Shown one piece after another: positions 26,722 to 38,182 of a stretch of DNA of 64,000 bases; within the stretch, counting starts at the first letter, position 1, and each line of letters starts with the position of its first letter. Origin of the DNA: Oryza sativa Japonica Group (Eukaryota > Streptophyta > Magnoliopsida > Poales > Poaceae); the NCBI RefSeq assembly GCF_034140825.1, contig NC_089039.1:24207001-24271000 (forward strand), given 5' to 3'. Under the pieces are notes generated by a model. The model was given only the letters and a program-made list of their open reading frames with translations, was not told the DNA's origin and did not search any database. The translations under genes were made by a program, and so were the position numbers.

Positions 26722-26934
26722 CTCAAATGTATCAAAAATCCTGCACAAGAAAGAAGAATCTTAGTGTGTACTTGATAGAAGAAAACTTGGAGAAAGCAAG
26801 GCTTGGTAAAACATTAAGCACAGAGAGGGATCTAATATGAAACTGTTTTTTTTTTACTCTTTTCACAAACAACATAAATCAAAAATAGCATACACCTACC
26901 CAAGAGCTAAATTGGACTGTCATTCCCCATTGTC

Positions 26935-27140
26935 TATGGCACCTGGATTGTATTTAACATAATTAGTACTTGTGTTTTCCTCTTTGTATTGGGGGATTAG
27001 GGGTTTTATTGTGTATACACCATATTTATATATACTGCACCATTGGGCTGTAATGAATACAAGCGCAATTCATAGCATGGTATCAAGGCCAAAGGTCTTG
27101 ATTTCGAATCTAGACATGAGGGGGAGTGTTGAAGTAAAGA
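26935..27140 (+). mobile_element. Fragment of a small LTR-type (Copia/TRIM-like) element
   Basis: Fossil remnant. At 27080-27090, tggtatcaagg resembles the initiator-Met tRNA primer site of Copia-type elements. About 38 bases later, gagggggag (27118-27126) resembles a polypurine tract, directly followed by tgttgaagt, a typical LTR start. The tiny interior recalls terminal-repeat retrotransposons in miniature. A matching 5' LTR start was not found, so it is incomplete. It lies in the leader intron of the SUVH gene. Confidence 0.4.
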
Positions 27141-27379
27141 GTAAATTGCCTGGTGCCCTACTCCATCAGATTAAGCTTTTAGTTCAACTAGCTAGTGCAT
27201 GCAACTCAAAAGATCGGACCTTCCCCCATGTTGAGATGAAACATTTCCTCAAGCATTAAAAAAGTTTCACTGGTACCAGATAGAACATATGCATATGGTA
27301 CCATCTTATTAATTGGCAGTGATGTACATCCAAATCATATAGTCAGACTAAAAAAAAAACTATTTCTCCCACAAAATTA

Positions 27380-27650
27380 CTCCCTCCATCTACTTTTGAT
27401 AGTCATATTTCCAAATCTGAAAATTTATCCAACAACCTATCATCTTAATAACTTTCTCGGATTTAATGCATGACTCTCCATTCTTCCACACAAGATTGGG
27501 CTGCATGGGTATCAAAAAATGTAAATATTAATGAATCGCTTGTTTACGAGGAATGACTAGTAGCATGTTTAAATAGATGATAAGTAGAATTACTTATCCT
27601 TGGTCTGTGTGCCAAGATGAAATATGACTATCAAAAGTAGATGGAGGGAG
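27380..27650. mobile_element. Stowaway-type MITE (ctacttttgatag family)
   Basis: 271 bp, starting ctccctccatctacttttga and ending tcaaaagtagatggagggag, with TA flanks. A second member lies at 50646-51204, where it is split by another insertion. Located in the SUVH leader intron. Confidence 0.88.
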
Positions 27651-27659
27651 TATTAAATA

Positions 27660-27917
27660 CTCCTTCCATTTCATATTATAAGTCGCTTTGACTTTTTCCT
27701 TTGTCAAACTTTTTTAAAGTTTGACCAAGTTTGTAGAAAAATATAGCAACATTTCCAACACAAAAGCAAACATATTATCAAAATATATTCAATGTTACAT
27801 TTAATAAACTAATTTGGTGTTGTAGATGCTGCTACATTTTCCTATAAACTTGGTCAGATGTAAAGAAGTTTGATTAGGAAAAAAGTCAAAGCGATTTATA
27901 ATATGGAACGGAGGGAG
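27660..27917. mobile_element. Stowaway-type MITE (ttataagtcgctttgac family)
   Basis: 258 bp, starting ctccttccatttcatatta and ending taatatggaacggagggag, with TA flanks. It sits only nine bases from the previous MITE. Imperfect inverted repeats run through much of its length. Located in the SUVH leader intron. Confidence 0.88.
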
Positions 27918-27949
27918 TATCAAGTTTCTTGGGTGCCAAGCATGAGATG

Positions 27950-28340
27950 TACCCCCCTCCATCCTTATTTAGATGATGTTTTAGGGTATTGGTTTTGTTT
28001 TTGAATAGCTTTTTATGTTTTGTAGGTATTATGTTCCCAAATTACCCCTAATAAAAGTAGTAGGTATATTGCTCCAATGAACTCATTTATTTCTAACCAC
28101 TAGCATATTTCGTCTAGAGCTTGGCTTGGCTGTAACACGACCACTAGCACAATCCTGTTCAGCCACGCACCATGTCTACTTGTGATGAAATTGAACAAGC
28201 TGGACTAGCATAGTAATGTGGACAGCTCAGTAGAAATAAAGTATATTAATTAGGGGTAAGACAGTCTCAAGTAACACAATTGAACATCACCCTAGCCTGT
28301 GTGTTTGGCCCAAGATGACAAGTAATTCAATGGAGGGAGT
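27950..28340. mobile_element. Probable decayed MITE
   Basis: The ends cccctccatccttatttag and caatggagggagta suggest a third, degenerate Stowaway-type element in the same intron. Its interior shows only weak inverted symmetry, so the boundaries are approximate. Confidence 0.35.
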
Positions 28341-29499
28341 AGCAAACTTGACTTGAATCCACATTTCACGTCAAAGTTGCCTGAATTCGTATAGCGGTTT
28401 CAACTATATTTACAACTTACCGTTATCCACTATAAGGTCAGTACTGAGACAATTATGCCAAAACCAGATTGATCAATACATAAGAGGGAAGATAAACCCC
28501 TAGTTGTCGTTTGCTCTATCATGCATGCATGCCGCCATCCAAAGTCATCCTGCTCGTTTCACCCATTGCAACAGACAACAAGGAGGGCAGGCAGACCAGG
28601 GAAGTTCAGAAACCTACCGGAGTGTCAGAAACGGGCAGGCAGCATTTTGATGCAGCTCTCCACCAGAAATACTCACCTCACAAATGTTCGCGGTAAAGCA
28701 ACCGATCTAACACGCATCCAGGATCATGCATCAATGGTATTGTAATGTGCTACCTTTTGGTGTTGAAAAAAGGCTACCTTTTCAAGCATTCCCAACTCAT
28801 AGCAGCCTTATTTTGACATGAAGCCTGATGCTTAAACATCAAGTTGGGATTATAGGCGAGTAACCCCCCCTACCGCGGAACAGATAACCTCGAACAAACC
28901 CAAACTACAGCACGATTCGACAACACAATTAACTGAAATACGAAATGAACTGATGGACAAACCCTAGGATTGGAGCCCCCCAACACCAAACTAAACCACC
29001 ATGATTCGAACCCAACACGCCAAACCCAAAAAAATTACTATTGAAGAAACCCTAGGAATTGGAACCCCCCTCCCTAAATCACACACGAAGGCCGAGATTC
29101 TGCGAGGCCGCACTCGCAACGGCACGCGGGCCGTTGACCAACGAAAAGAAAAAAAAATCGCCCGAATCGGGGGGAGAATCACCCACACGCACGCACGCAC
29201 GTCCAACGGGAGAGCGAGAGGAAACCCTACCTACCTGAGCAAAGGAGCCCCAACGGAGGAACGGACGGAAGCACCCGGCGGGGCGAGTGGAGAGGTGGTG
29301 GAAACCCTAGAGCAGCGCCATCGTCCTCCGCCTCCGCGCCCCCCAACGTCCCCGCTTCTACTCTCCCCGACAGACAAGCGCGCGATCTGGGAGGAAGGGG
29401 AAGGGGAAGAGGGGAGGGGAGTCGTCGGCGTCGCGGGGTGGGGGTGGGGGTGCGGGTGCGAGTGCGACCGTGCCGAGAGGTGAGAGAGTGACTAGGGTT

Positions 29500-30560
29500 G
29501 GGCTTAGGTGGCGGTGACGAGTGTCTGCCTGTCTGTCCCGCGTGGAGCGGTGGGAGGTGAGCCAGCCACGGGATGGATGCGGGCTCGGGGTTGGGCCGCA
29601 AAAGGGGCCGAGAGCCGATGTCTTTGGGGGGAAAAGGACGTGGACCACGCCACACGCGCGCGAGTTACGGCGAAAACATGCATACGGTGTGCGCCTGAGG
29701 TGGCCGTGCCAGCGTGCAGCGCACACAGTGACACAGCACACATGACATCCTCAACGTCCCGCAAGATTTGTCGCTAAGATTAAGGAATAAGAGAACCTGG
29801 ACACGAGCAGGAGCGAAAAGACTTCCCGGAAATGTTATCCTAGATCCCTTAAAACACTTGTATATTTATTTTTATTTTTTTATTCCTTGTAAACACTTTT
29901 ACTACTACTTTACACAATAAAATTGTCTTATGCCGTTTCGTTAAGAAAAAAAAAGTATTCTCACACTTCGTGTAGTGTTCCATCTATTTTTTTCTGATTA
30001 CATAACAGGAGTGACAAACATTTTGTCTCACTGAAATCCCATTGATAACACGACCACGCGTGCCTACATCTATTTCCTAAAGTACTTGTCACCTGTGCTA
30101 TCTATTTCTTAAAGTACTTGTCACCTGTGCTGTGTCCTAAATACTAAGTATAATCATAGGATTTTCGTTTCTCATGATCCAACCATCTAAGAATTATAGT
30201 TCACTTTCATTCATCGTAATTTAACCACTAAAATATAAATTGGTTATCAAAGATGAGACGGTAATGATCAACGCTCACAGATTATTTGAGAACGGGGGCA
30301 GTATATAACTATCTATATCAAGTATAAAGGTTGAGCAAACAGCAAGGAGTGTGGTTCGTCATAAATCAGGAGCAAACAATATGTGACAGCGATCGAGCTG
30401 CATAGTACAACATTCTTTTCTTGAGGTGGTTCTACGTTGAAATGAAACTGACGAGCTGCCTCAAGTCTGTTACACAATGTAGTGATATGGTTATAGATGA
30501 TCGATCGGTCTAGCATCGAGTAATGGAGATATGATTCTAGAGCATCATGATCGGCGGTTT
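29500..30560. other. SUVH promoter side and PAG1 3' region
   Basis: One TGGGCC motif lies near 29594, upstream of the SUVH leader exon. At about 30065-30135 a short block containing aaagtacttgtcacctgtgc is present twice in tandem. About 30300-30560 is likely the 3' UTR of the proteasome gene. No other gene seen. Confidence 0.4.
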
Positions 30561-33507
30561 CTAGTCTGCGTCCATCTCCTCGAGCGCTGCCTGGGCGGCT
30601 GCCTTCGCCTGCTCCACGAGGTCGTCTGGAACCTGTATTGACAGCCCGGTAACAGAGTTCATATTTCACATGATAAGGGAGGTTCTATTTATCAAGGGAG
30701 AAGGCATGTTTATCCCTTGTATATACCTTCTCATGCTGGCGCTTTGATTCATCGCATACCCAGCTCAGCTCCAGTTCAAAGTCTTTGTCTTTAGCTTCGT
30801 CATGCACTCCATAGATTCTGCATTGGTACAAAGAAAGGTCACAGGCGAGAAAAAGAATGCAGATCTTCATTAGCTTGGTCAACATTTCCTTGTAGAAGTT
30901 ATTTACGTTTTTCTGATTTGTTCACATGGTAGATGGTCTATTATGAGTCATGCATGACTCATGAGTCATGAGTACCAACAGTCCCACTGACAAGACAAAT
31001 CTATAGCACAACAATTTATGCTCAGAAAAAAATCTCAAAGCTACATATTATTGTCAATCTGTAGTGCAATGCAACCAAAACTGGTGCTCATAGATCATGG
31101 TACAGTGATTATTCATGTGAACAAAGTACCTTCTGTACTTAAATCATCCAATAGATTTTTATTTGTTCTAGAGGGGAAAATTGCATTAGCTGCTGGTAGT
31201 CGACAAATAAGTGCATAGCAAATTTTAAGGCATCCATGACAGTATGAAACAAACTTTCACTTGTGAGCTCTAAGAGGGAATTTGCAGATTATAGTAAAAG
31301 GTTCAGGACATACATCTTTGCAACCTCAACAATGCCTTCTCTGCATGTAAGCTCAGAAAGATTCAGTTTCTCTATCTCCCTGTACAACATTTAATAGATG
31401 TATCAGAATTACAAACCATTGTTCATGAGTCATGACAAATAGACAGCCAACATATTCAAAAGCTGAATCATCTTTTCTTGAACCATCATAAACACATCTG
31501 ATGATTGCCAACCCATTCCTTGATAAGCATTAAAACTACGAAAAAGCTAATATATGGTTCATCAAATTATAATCTAGAGTTTGGGTCAGTTTTCCCTTGG
31601 CAGTCATTCAACAACCAACACCAATTCTAGAATATCTGTGATATATTAATGAGGCTATTGTCTAGTTAATATATCAAAAAGGTGACAGAAGTGCAAGAAG
31701 TGCCAATGCCAAAATAAGCATATAAGAAACAAAGATTAGATCAACATCTTCCACCATTGAAGATGGAATACTACTTAAGGACTACTATATATGCAAGATG
31801 TGAAGAGATAACTTGATGTATATAGTAAAAATACAAAAGAATATGCTAAGTTCTAAAGATAATTATGGATCATCAAATTTAACAAGTGATGAATAAGCCA
31901 CCACTATTTGCGTCCTAGTAATATGCAACAAAAAAGAAGTTGGGCACTAATGCAGAAATCATACAATAAATAGTACTCCCTCCGTTTCACAATGTAAGTC
32001 ATTCTAGCATTTCCCACATTCATATTGATGCTAATGAATCTAGACATATATATCTATCTAGATTCATTAGCATTAATATGAATGTGGGAAATGCAAGAAT
32101 GATTTACATTGTGAAACAGAGGAAGTATCAAAACCCTAATAGCTTACGTTTTTGCAGCCTGTCTTCCTTTCCCCAGGGCAGCACCGAAGTATTTCTGTCA
32201 AATTCGATTCAGAAAGTCATTCTTCCACATTAAAGAGTGCTTCCCAAAGAAATAATGCACATGATACTAAGCAAGAAATACGGTATCTATCATAAAAGTG
32301 CAAATATGTTCATTACATGAGTGGATGAGCCCAGCCACTACCATAAGATGGTCAAGTTGGTCTTTCAGTTGTAACAAATAAAGGTATGATAGAAGTGCTA
32401 CAGTGTATTAGGGTAAAAAATTTACATAGGAGAGCCCCGAAGGTTCGATCATGTAGAGTTGTGGCCCATCCCTATCATAACCTCCAAGAATAACTCCACA
32501 GCCAAAAGGCCTGACACAAGAGGAGTATAAATTGCATCAAACATCTTAACCAGGGATTGTATTGAAGAAAAATGTTGACCGTCTTACCTGAGCCACCAGT
32601 AGAGGGTACATAAATGTACATAGCTAGCTACACGATCAGCCAATTCCTTTACAGGCATGGGTTCTCCATACACCCTGGTGCAGTACAGCGTTAGGCAAAA
32701 CACCTAAAAGAATGTAGCTATGGGGAAAAATTCAAGAATTCTCACTTTTCATAACTGGCTGCCTCTGACTTTGCCCTAGAGACTATCTGCCTACCATCCG
32801 CAGCTAAACCAGCAACAGCCTGAAAATGAGAACGTAAGAAGCCAAAACAATTTGAACAACAATGACAAAACAGAACAAAAGAAAAGAAAAGGAACACTTT
32901 ACAAAATCCAAGCTTTATCACATATATCCATTATTACAAAGTGACAATGTCAAAAAGAAAGTGACAATACCAAAAAGAAAAAAAAAAGTACTGCCAGAAA
33001 AATGAAATTACGCTGGAAGCTGCTGGGAAATTTCAGAGCTAAATAATTTGTTGTGATTGGTTGCTCATCTGAAGAAACAAAGAGGTGGAAAACAAATTAC
33101 CAAGCCAGAGTGTCGGTGCACAGAGTGGAGTCTCCGATTCGACCCCTTCAAAATCATCTTTGATGTTACCAGCTTCTCCACACCCTACAGAACAATGAAG
33201 CCACAAAAGGTTATCTCGCAAACTCGCAAAGTAACACTACTTTTAACCACAAGTAAATCCAGTAATAACCACTTACAAGGACAATCCCATCTTTGCATTT
33301 GATGCCAACAACAGTCCTGCAAAAAACATCAGAACTTCAGCATAAAGTTGAACAGCCCAAAAAAGGGTAATAAAACAGAGGGGAGGGTGAAACTAAATCG
33401 AACCCGCTGTTGTCGACGGCCTTGCCAGCATACTCAACCTGGAAGACACGGCCATCTGGGGAGAAGGTGGTGACGGAAAGATCATAACCAGTCCCTATGC
33501 TACTCAT
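30561..33507 (-). CDS. PAG1: 20S proteasome subunit alpha type-3 (alpha-7, PAG1)
   Basis: Ten coding exons: 33404-33507, 33277-33316, 33101-33184, 32746-32819, 32588-32674, 32426-32510, 32148-32194, 31314-31379, 30727-30817 and 30561-30632. All have GT-AG borders and consistent phases and sum to 249 aa, the usual length of plant PAG1. The N-terminus [20 protein letters not shown] then [11 protein letters not shown] is the alpha-subunit signature. [38 protein letters not shown] and the acidic tail ALEEMDAD are conserved. Alpha subunits form the outer gate rings of the 20S core and are not catalytic. Exon 1 is noncoding (donor at 34364, CATCG|gtaagc) with an 810-bp leader intron (33554-34363) holding a CGG microsatellite and a tandem duplication. 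The promoter has a TGGGCY cluster. Rice is known to have a paralogue on chromosome 1, so this would be the homoeologous copy (recall). Confidence 0.95.
31976..32125. mobile_element. 150-bp Stowaway MITE, copy 3, inside a PAG1 intron
   Basis: Starts ctccctccgtttcacaatg, ends cattgtgaaacagaggaag, TA on both sides; same family and length as the copies at 21444, 24198 and 35008. It lies in the intron 31380-32147 of the proteasome gene. The 5' splice site (gtaagct) is at 32141-32147, so the hairpin ends only 15-20 bases from the donor. Confidence 0.93.
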
Positions 33508-33603
33508 TGTGAAGTTGCTTCAACCCCTTAACTGTATTTATATTATATTTCTCCTGAAAACAAAACGTGGAAGAAACCTTTTTCAGAATAAGTAGTATAA
33601 GCT

Positions 33604-33714
33604 CCATGGAACATTCAGTGACATGAATTCACCCCGCAGATACACTAAATTACTGTTGTTCCATGGAACATTCAGTGACATGAATTCATCCCGCAGATAC
33701 ACTAAGTTATTGTT
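33604..33714. repeat. 57-bp tandem duplication in the PAG1 leader intron
   Basis: The unit beginning ccatggaacattcagtgaca at 33604 recurs at 33661 with a few substitutions (accccgc against atcccgc, aaattac against aagttat). Confidence 0.88.
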
Positions 33715-34091
33715 ACGGAAGGGCCTCTGGATCACACGATAAGTGGTGTACTAAACCTCATAACATAAGTACATAACATCCTAAGTGAAGATTTGAGTTA
33801 TTGATTTACAACTGAAGCTGACTGCCCAAACCTTTTAACAAATCCCTTTGTCCGGTACTTTGTAACGAGGATTAACTGTTAATGGCAGTAAAACAAGGAC
33901 GAATCCTACAAATTGACAAGAAGGGGCTTTTTTGCTGCCAATTCAGATATCGATTTGCGCCTTAGTCCTGTCATCCCCGAATCGTAAGATTTAAACTAAA
34001 ACAAGGCCGCTAAGAGCCGAGACACGCGGGAAGCAATGCAAGCAATCCACCCAATATGAGTACGGAACAGCTGCGCAGCAATCCACAAACC

Positions 34092-34125
34092 AGAAGGCGG
34101 CGGCGGCGGCGGCGGCGGCGGAGCG
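34092..34125. repeat. (CGG)n microsatellite
   Basis: A run of about nine CGG units in the PAG1 leader intron. A second, shorter CGG run lies at about 34395-34418 in the presumed leader exon. Confidence 0.85.
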
Positions 34126-34611
34126 CCTCGATCCCACCCGCAACGCCATGAACCCTCGCGCCTCGGCTAACTAACTAGGAACGAAGATACCGGCAAGTAT
34201 TCGGGCTCCCCAATCTACGCAACGCCGTGCCGGTGCCGCCCGCGCGCGAGGCGACAATGCGCCCGCCGCCTAGATCCCCCGGCCGCGCCCTCGACGTACG
34301 GAAGAGGAAACGCGGGGGGACCTGCAAGCCTAACACGGGGGAGAGGAAGCGGGCGGCGCTTACCGATGCCTGCGGGGGGTGAGGGGGGGCGTCGCCGGCG
34401 GCGGCGGCGGCGGCGGGGCGTCTCGTCGAGGATTCCGGCGGCTTCGGCTTGTGGCGCAAGAAGGTGGGGGGAGTGTGTCGTCTTGGCTTGGGGGAGAAGA
34501 GAGAGGAGGAGACGAGTCGTGGTGCGGTTTAAGTTGGGAGGAGGGAGGCGGCCCGCGTCTGACTCGAACCGGGACTCGACTCGACGCGATCACGCGACGG
34601 AGGCAGGAAGG

Positions 34612-34679
34612 TGGGCCGGGCCGTGGGCTGGCGTTCAGTTGGGCCGGAGAGGTGAGGCTGGGCTTTTTGTTCCTGGGCT
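34612..34679 (-). promoter_or_regulatory. Cluster of five site-II (TGGGCC/T) motifs at the PAG1 promoter
   Basis: TGGGCC or TGGGCT occurs at 34612, 34624, 34640, 34659 and 34674, all in the same orientation, about 110-200 bp upstream of the presumed start region of the PAG1 leader exon. Site-II elements are known targets of TCP factors at growth-related and proteasome or ribosomal genes. The role here is inferred. Confidence 0.6.
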
Positions 34680-34740
34680 GGATTTGGAATAGAGTGTTGC
34701 CTGTACAAACATTTTTTTTTTGAACCAGTTGCCTTGTATA

Positions 34741-34977
34741 CTACCTCCGTTGCAAAATAAGTGTATTCGTGGGTATCCGTAGCCAATGTTTGGCCGTCTG
34801 TCTTATTTGAAAAATTTATGAACAAGTTAAAAAGAATTAGCCACACATAAAGTATTATTCATATTTTATTATCTAATAACAATAAAAATACTAATCACAA
34901 AAAAAATTAAATAAGACGAACGGTCGAACGTTATACATGAGCAGTGCAAAACTGCATTTATTTTGAGACGGTGGGAG
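34741..34977. mobile_element. Stowaway-type MITE
   Basis: 237 bp, starting ctacctccgttgcaaaataa and ending ttattttgagacggtgggag, TA flanks. The interior has tttggccgtctgtcttattt, similar to the element at 7549-7788. Confidence 0.8.
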
Positions 34978-35007
34978 TATAAATTACAAACTTAGTACTA
35001 ACAGATA

Positions 35008-35157
35008 CTTCCTTCATTTCGCAATATAAGTTATTCTAGCATTTTTCACGTTCATATTGATGTTAATGAATCTAGATAGATGTATATGTCTAGATTCATT
35101 AACATCAATACGAATGTGGGAAATGCTAGAATGACTTACATTGTGAAATAGAGAAAG
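35008..35157. mobile_element. 150-bp Stowaway MITE, copy 4
   Basis: Starts cttccttcatttcgcaatat, ends cattgtgaaatagagaaag, TA flanks. Same family and exact length as the other three copies, with more substitutions in its ends. Lies between PAG1 and the RIQ-like gene. Confidence 0.9.
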
Positions 35158-35512
35158 TAGATTAGAATAGCGGGTCTAAGAAAACAGTTTCTCTCAGATG
35201 CATATGGACCAAATAATCCGTGGCGATAATTCAGTGTTCAGATAATTCGCTGTAATTATACTCGCTCGAAACACTCAATATTTCTCAACTACAAGGCAGA
35301 GTTTACACTTTCACTTCAACAGCTAGCTCCCTTCGGTGATGTACAATTGAACATCGCCATTTCTTCCTTGCTAATTCATCTCCTCATTGCGTCAATACGC
35401 AGATCCGTCTCCCCTCTTCAGCGTCACCAACTTAATTAACACCACGAATCACAAGCAGTAATTCACAAACTTTAATTACTCTGCAAATGCGTATGTTCAT
35501 ATGCTGAATCAG

Positions 35513-36199
35513 TCACGAGAAGCCGTCCCGGCGATCCTGCTCCTCCGCCTCCTTGTTCGCCGTCTGCACGGCCTTGAACCACAAGAATCCCTGCAAAAAA
35601 ATTTTAAAACAAGCAATCAAAATCCATGGAAAATTTGGATTCATGTCCTCGCAATGGAGATTGGCAATGAGAGGATGCGTACGGAGGTGGGTATCCCGGT
35701 GAAGACGAAGAACCCTAGGAGCGGCGCGTACAGGGCGCTGTCGGGGCTCACCACGCCGAACACCGGCCGCTGGTTCGCGTACTCGAAGATGGACCCGATC
35801 TGCGCGCCATGGTTAGGGTTTGGGATTCGAGAGGAGGAGGAGGAGGAGAGGAGTTGAAGGGGTGGAGAGGCGTACGGCGGCGATGGCGGTGATGGCGGAG
35901 GCGAGAAGGTAGGCGAAGAAGGGGAGCTCGACGGCGCCGGGCTCCTGCTGGCCCCCGCCGCCGCCGCCCTCGCGTGCCCACGGCGGCGGCTCGTCGGAGC
36001 CCGGGCGCGCCCACGAGGGGACCTGCTCGTCCGCCTCCCCCGACGACTTCGCCGACCCCTCCGTCGCCGCCACGGCCACCAGTCCGCCCCTCCTCCTCTT
36101 CTCGACGACCTCCACAACCGACGCGAGGCGGGCTCGAGGAGGGCGCCCCAGGATCAGGCGGAGGCACCGCGAGCTGCACGCGGACACGGCCGCCGCCAT
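35513..36199 (-). CDS. RIQ1/RIQ2-like thylakoid protein (DUF1118)
   Basis: Three exons, 35876-36199, 35683-35799 and 35513-35590; 172 aa. The N-terminus (MAAAVSACSSRCLRLILGRP) is rich in Ala, Arg and Ser and lacks acidic residues, as expected of a chloroplast transit peptide. After a Gly/Pro-rich linker come ELPFFAYLLASAITAIAA (about 91-108, hydrophobic), IGSIFEYANQRPVFGVVSPD and LGFFVFTGIPTSGFLWFKAV (second hydrophobic segment), then a charged tail NKEAEEQDRRDGFS. Two membrane spans and these conserved blocks fit the plant DUF1118 family. Its Arabidopsis members RIQ1 and RIQ2 sit in grana and affect LHCII organisation and non-photochemical quenching. I cannot say which of the two is the orthologue. 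The family assignment is from memory. Confidence 0.85.
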
Positions 36200-37134
36200 G
36201 GCTGGCTGGGTTGGCGAGCTCGCCGTGGCGCGCGCGGTGGAAACGAACCGTGGAATGGATAGGACGCGGGTGGCGTGCGCGCGGCGCGGGGTTCCTCACT
36301 TCCCATCACCTCACCTTTTTGGGCTGGGCCGAATTCAACAGTGTCAGTGTGTCACATAACATATGGCCATATGTTTTTGTTTCTTTATTTTCTTTTTTTT
36401 TTGGACAAAAACACCCTAGAACATTTTATATCTGACTTGTATTATGTAAAACAAGAGGTAGTACAGAACATACTATGTCTAAAAAGAATATTAAAACCAA
36501 ATTAAAACCACATCCAATATATTTCCACATCCCTATCGATCTTGTCGCCGGTGGAAGAGAAGAATAGGCAGAGATCTGAACAAAATATGAAGAATCATTG
36601 CACCGTGGCTTTTTAAGATCACAGTAATCATCCGACCTGAAGGATGAGTCCGTGGAACCGTTGAAAAGACATCGGTAAGTTCATGCCTCGATCTCGAACT
36701 AGATTTGCTCCCACGTAACCACAAGTCCACAACTCTTACAAGCCCTTTACTAATGCTAGATAGACCAGCAGTGAAGTAGAGAGAGGGAGAGAGAGCGTGC
36801 GTGCCAAAGAACTGTTATTCTAAAGAATGTTGTCTTCATCTCCATATGTGTAACAATGACACACAAGACACATAGCCAATCACTATTTATATATGGAAGA
36901 TACAGTCGAGACAAGATATGAACGATGAACAAAACTAAAAAAAACATAACCACATAAATTCTCATTTGCCTTGAACAATGAACACTTTGCGAATTGCAAT
37001 TTGCAACCCAGAAGGTTCACTATTTCATCCGGATATCGTGTGATTTTCATCAAATTTTGTCATCCATAATTCAGAAATCCCACAAACCACTTAGGTTATT
37101 TTCTTTATGGATGACTAGATATATTACAAACTAT

Positions 37135-37341
37135 GGGCACGTTTAGTAAGCCAATTTGTGACTTTTTCGGCTGTACAACACAGCCACAGCCGAATAGCTG
37201 AAGTGTTGCGGCAGATGGACATTGTAGCAACAATGTAATAAGCTTGTCCTGCTCTAGACATGTAGTTACTGGTTGGCTGTTGCAGTAGTTGTAGCCACTA
37301 TTGCAGCGCAGCTGCAGCGGCTAGTTCTGCCGAACAAGCCC
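37135..37341. mobile_element. Probable small terminal-inverted-repeat element
   Basis: The ends gggcacgtttagtaagcc and gccgaacaagccc are imperfect inverts; a TAT flanks both sides. The interior is rich in short CAGC/GCTG palindromes. Superfamily uncertain (hAT- or Tourist-like). Confidence 0.4.
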
Positions 37342-37375
37342 TATTTCCGTTAGAGATGAATCAAATATTATTATA

Positions 37376-37822
37376 CTTCCTCCGTTGCAAAATGTTACAA
37401 TCTAAAATGAGTCAAGACAATGAATCTTAGGATGGATCAAATTCCATACTTTAGCTCCCTTTGAATTGAAGGGAAATTGGAGGGATAACAAAGGAATTGA
37501 AACCCTACACTATTCATGCATTTTATTCGTAGAAACTAGAAAAGGAAAAACGTAGGGAACTTTCCTATTTCTACGATTGTAGAGGAAAAACATAGGAAAG
37601 TTAACATCCACTCTAACCTCTTGGAAAACTTTCCTTGAGTCTATCTCTCTTATCTGATTCATGCGTTTTTCCTGTGGTCCAATCAAATGGTTATTCTTGT
37701 GTTTTGCAATCATCTGTTTTACACTTGTATTCCTATCAGAATCCTGTGTTTTTCTTATTCCCCCGTTTTTTCAATCATGGATTCAAGGGGCCTAAAATTG
37801 CAACATTTTGGTACGGAGGCAG
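37376..37822. mobile_element. Stowaway-type MITE with a second element nested inside
   Basis: The outer element starts cttcctccgttgcaaaatgt and ends acattttggtacggaggcag, TA flanks. Between about 37444 and 37791 a second element has ctccctttgaattgaagg at one end and ggattcaaggggcc at the other, typical Tourist/Harbinger-like inverts, so it probably inserted into the first. Confidence 0.65.
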
Positions 37823-38182
37823 TACATTACAAACTTAATAAATATAAGGAATATAGAACAACTATATAAAACATTAAACAATGGTAATGTAGAAGTACTT
37901 TTAGGAAAGTCACACTTTTGTGCCACGCGCGCATGATTCATAAGTTGAAAGTGCATCACTAGTTTATGTCAAATTTCAAACAGAGTCCACCAAAATTCGC
38001 AAAGTTTCATAAAACTGTCACTCTTCTGGACTCATTTCAAACCCAAAACAAGATTCGCTTGAATCATATCGCATATACTTCTTCACATCCATTACCAAGG
38101 TTGATTAACCACATGGATATCTTTCGCAAACAAATTAAGCATAGAAAAACAAAACAAAACAAAACAGCTAGTAGTATTACTG

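Larger units (their letters stand above)
36210..38182. other. Intergenic region, MITEs only
   Basis: Upstream DNA of the RIQ-like gene with a gggctgggccgaatt motif near 36320, then AT-rich spacer. No gene seen. Two probable MITEs are listed separately. Confidence 0.45.

Noticed and set aside
26722-26748. Upstream ATG extending the SUVH protein by nine residues
   Set aside because: A good acceptor (tgtgcag) lies between it and the chosen ATG, so it is intronic.
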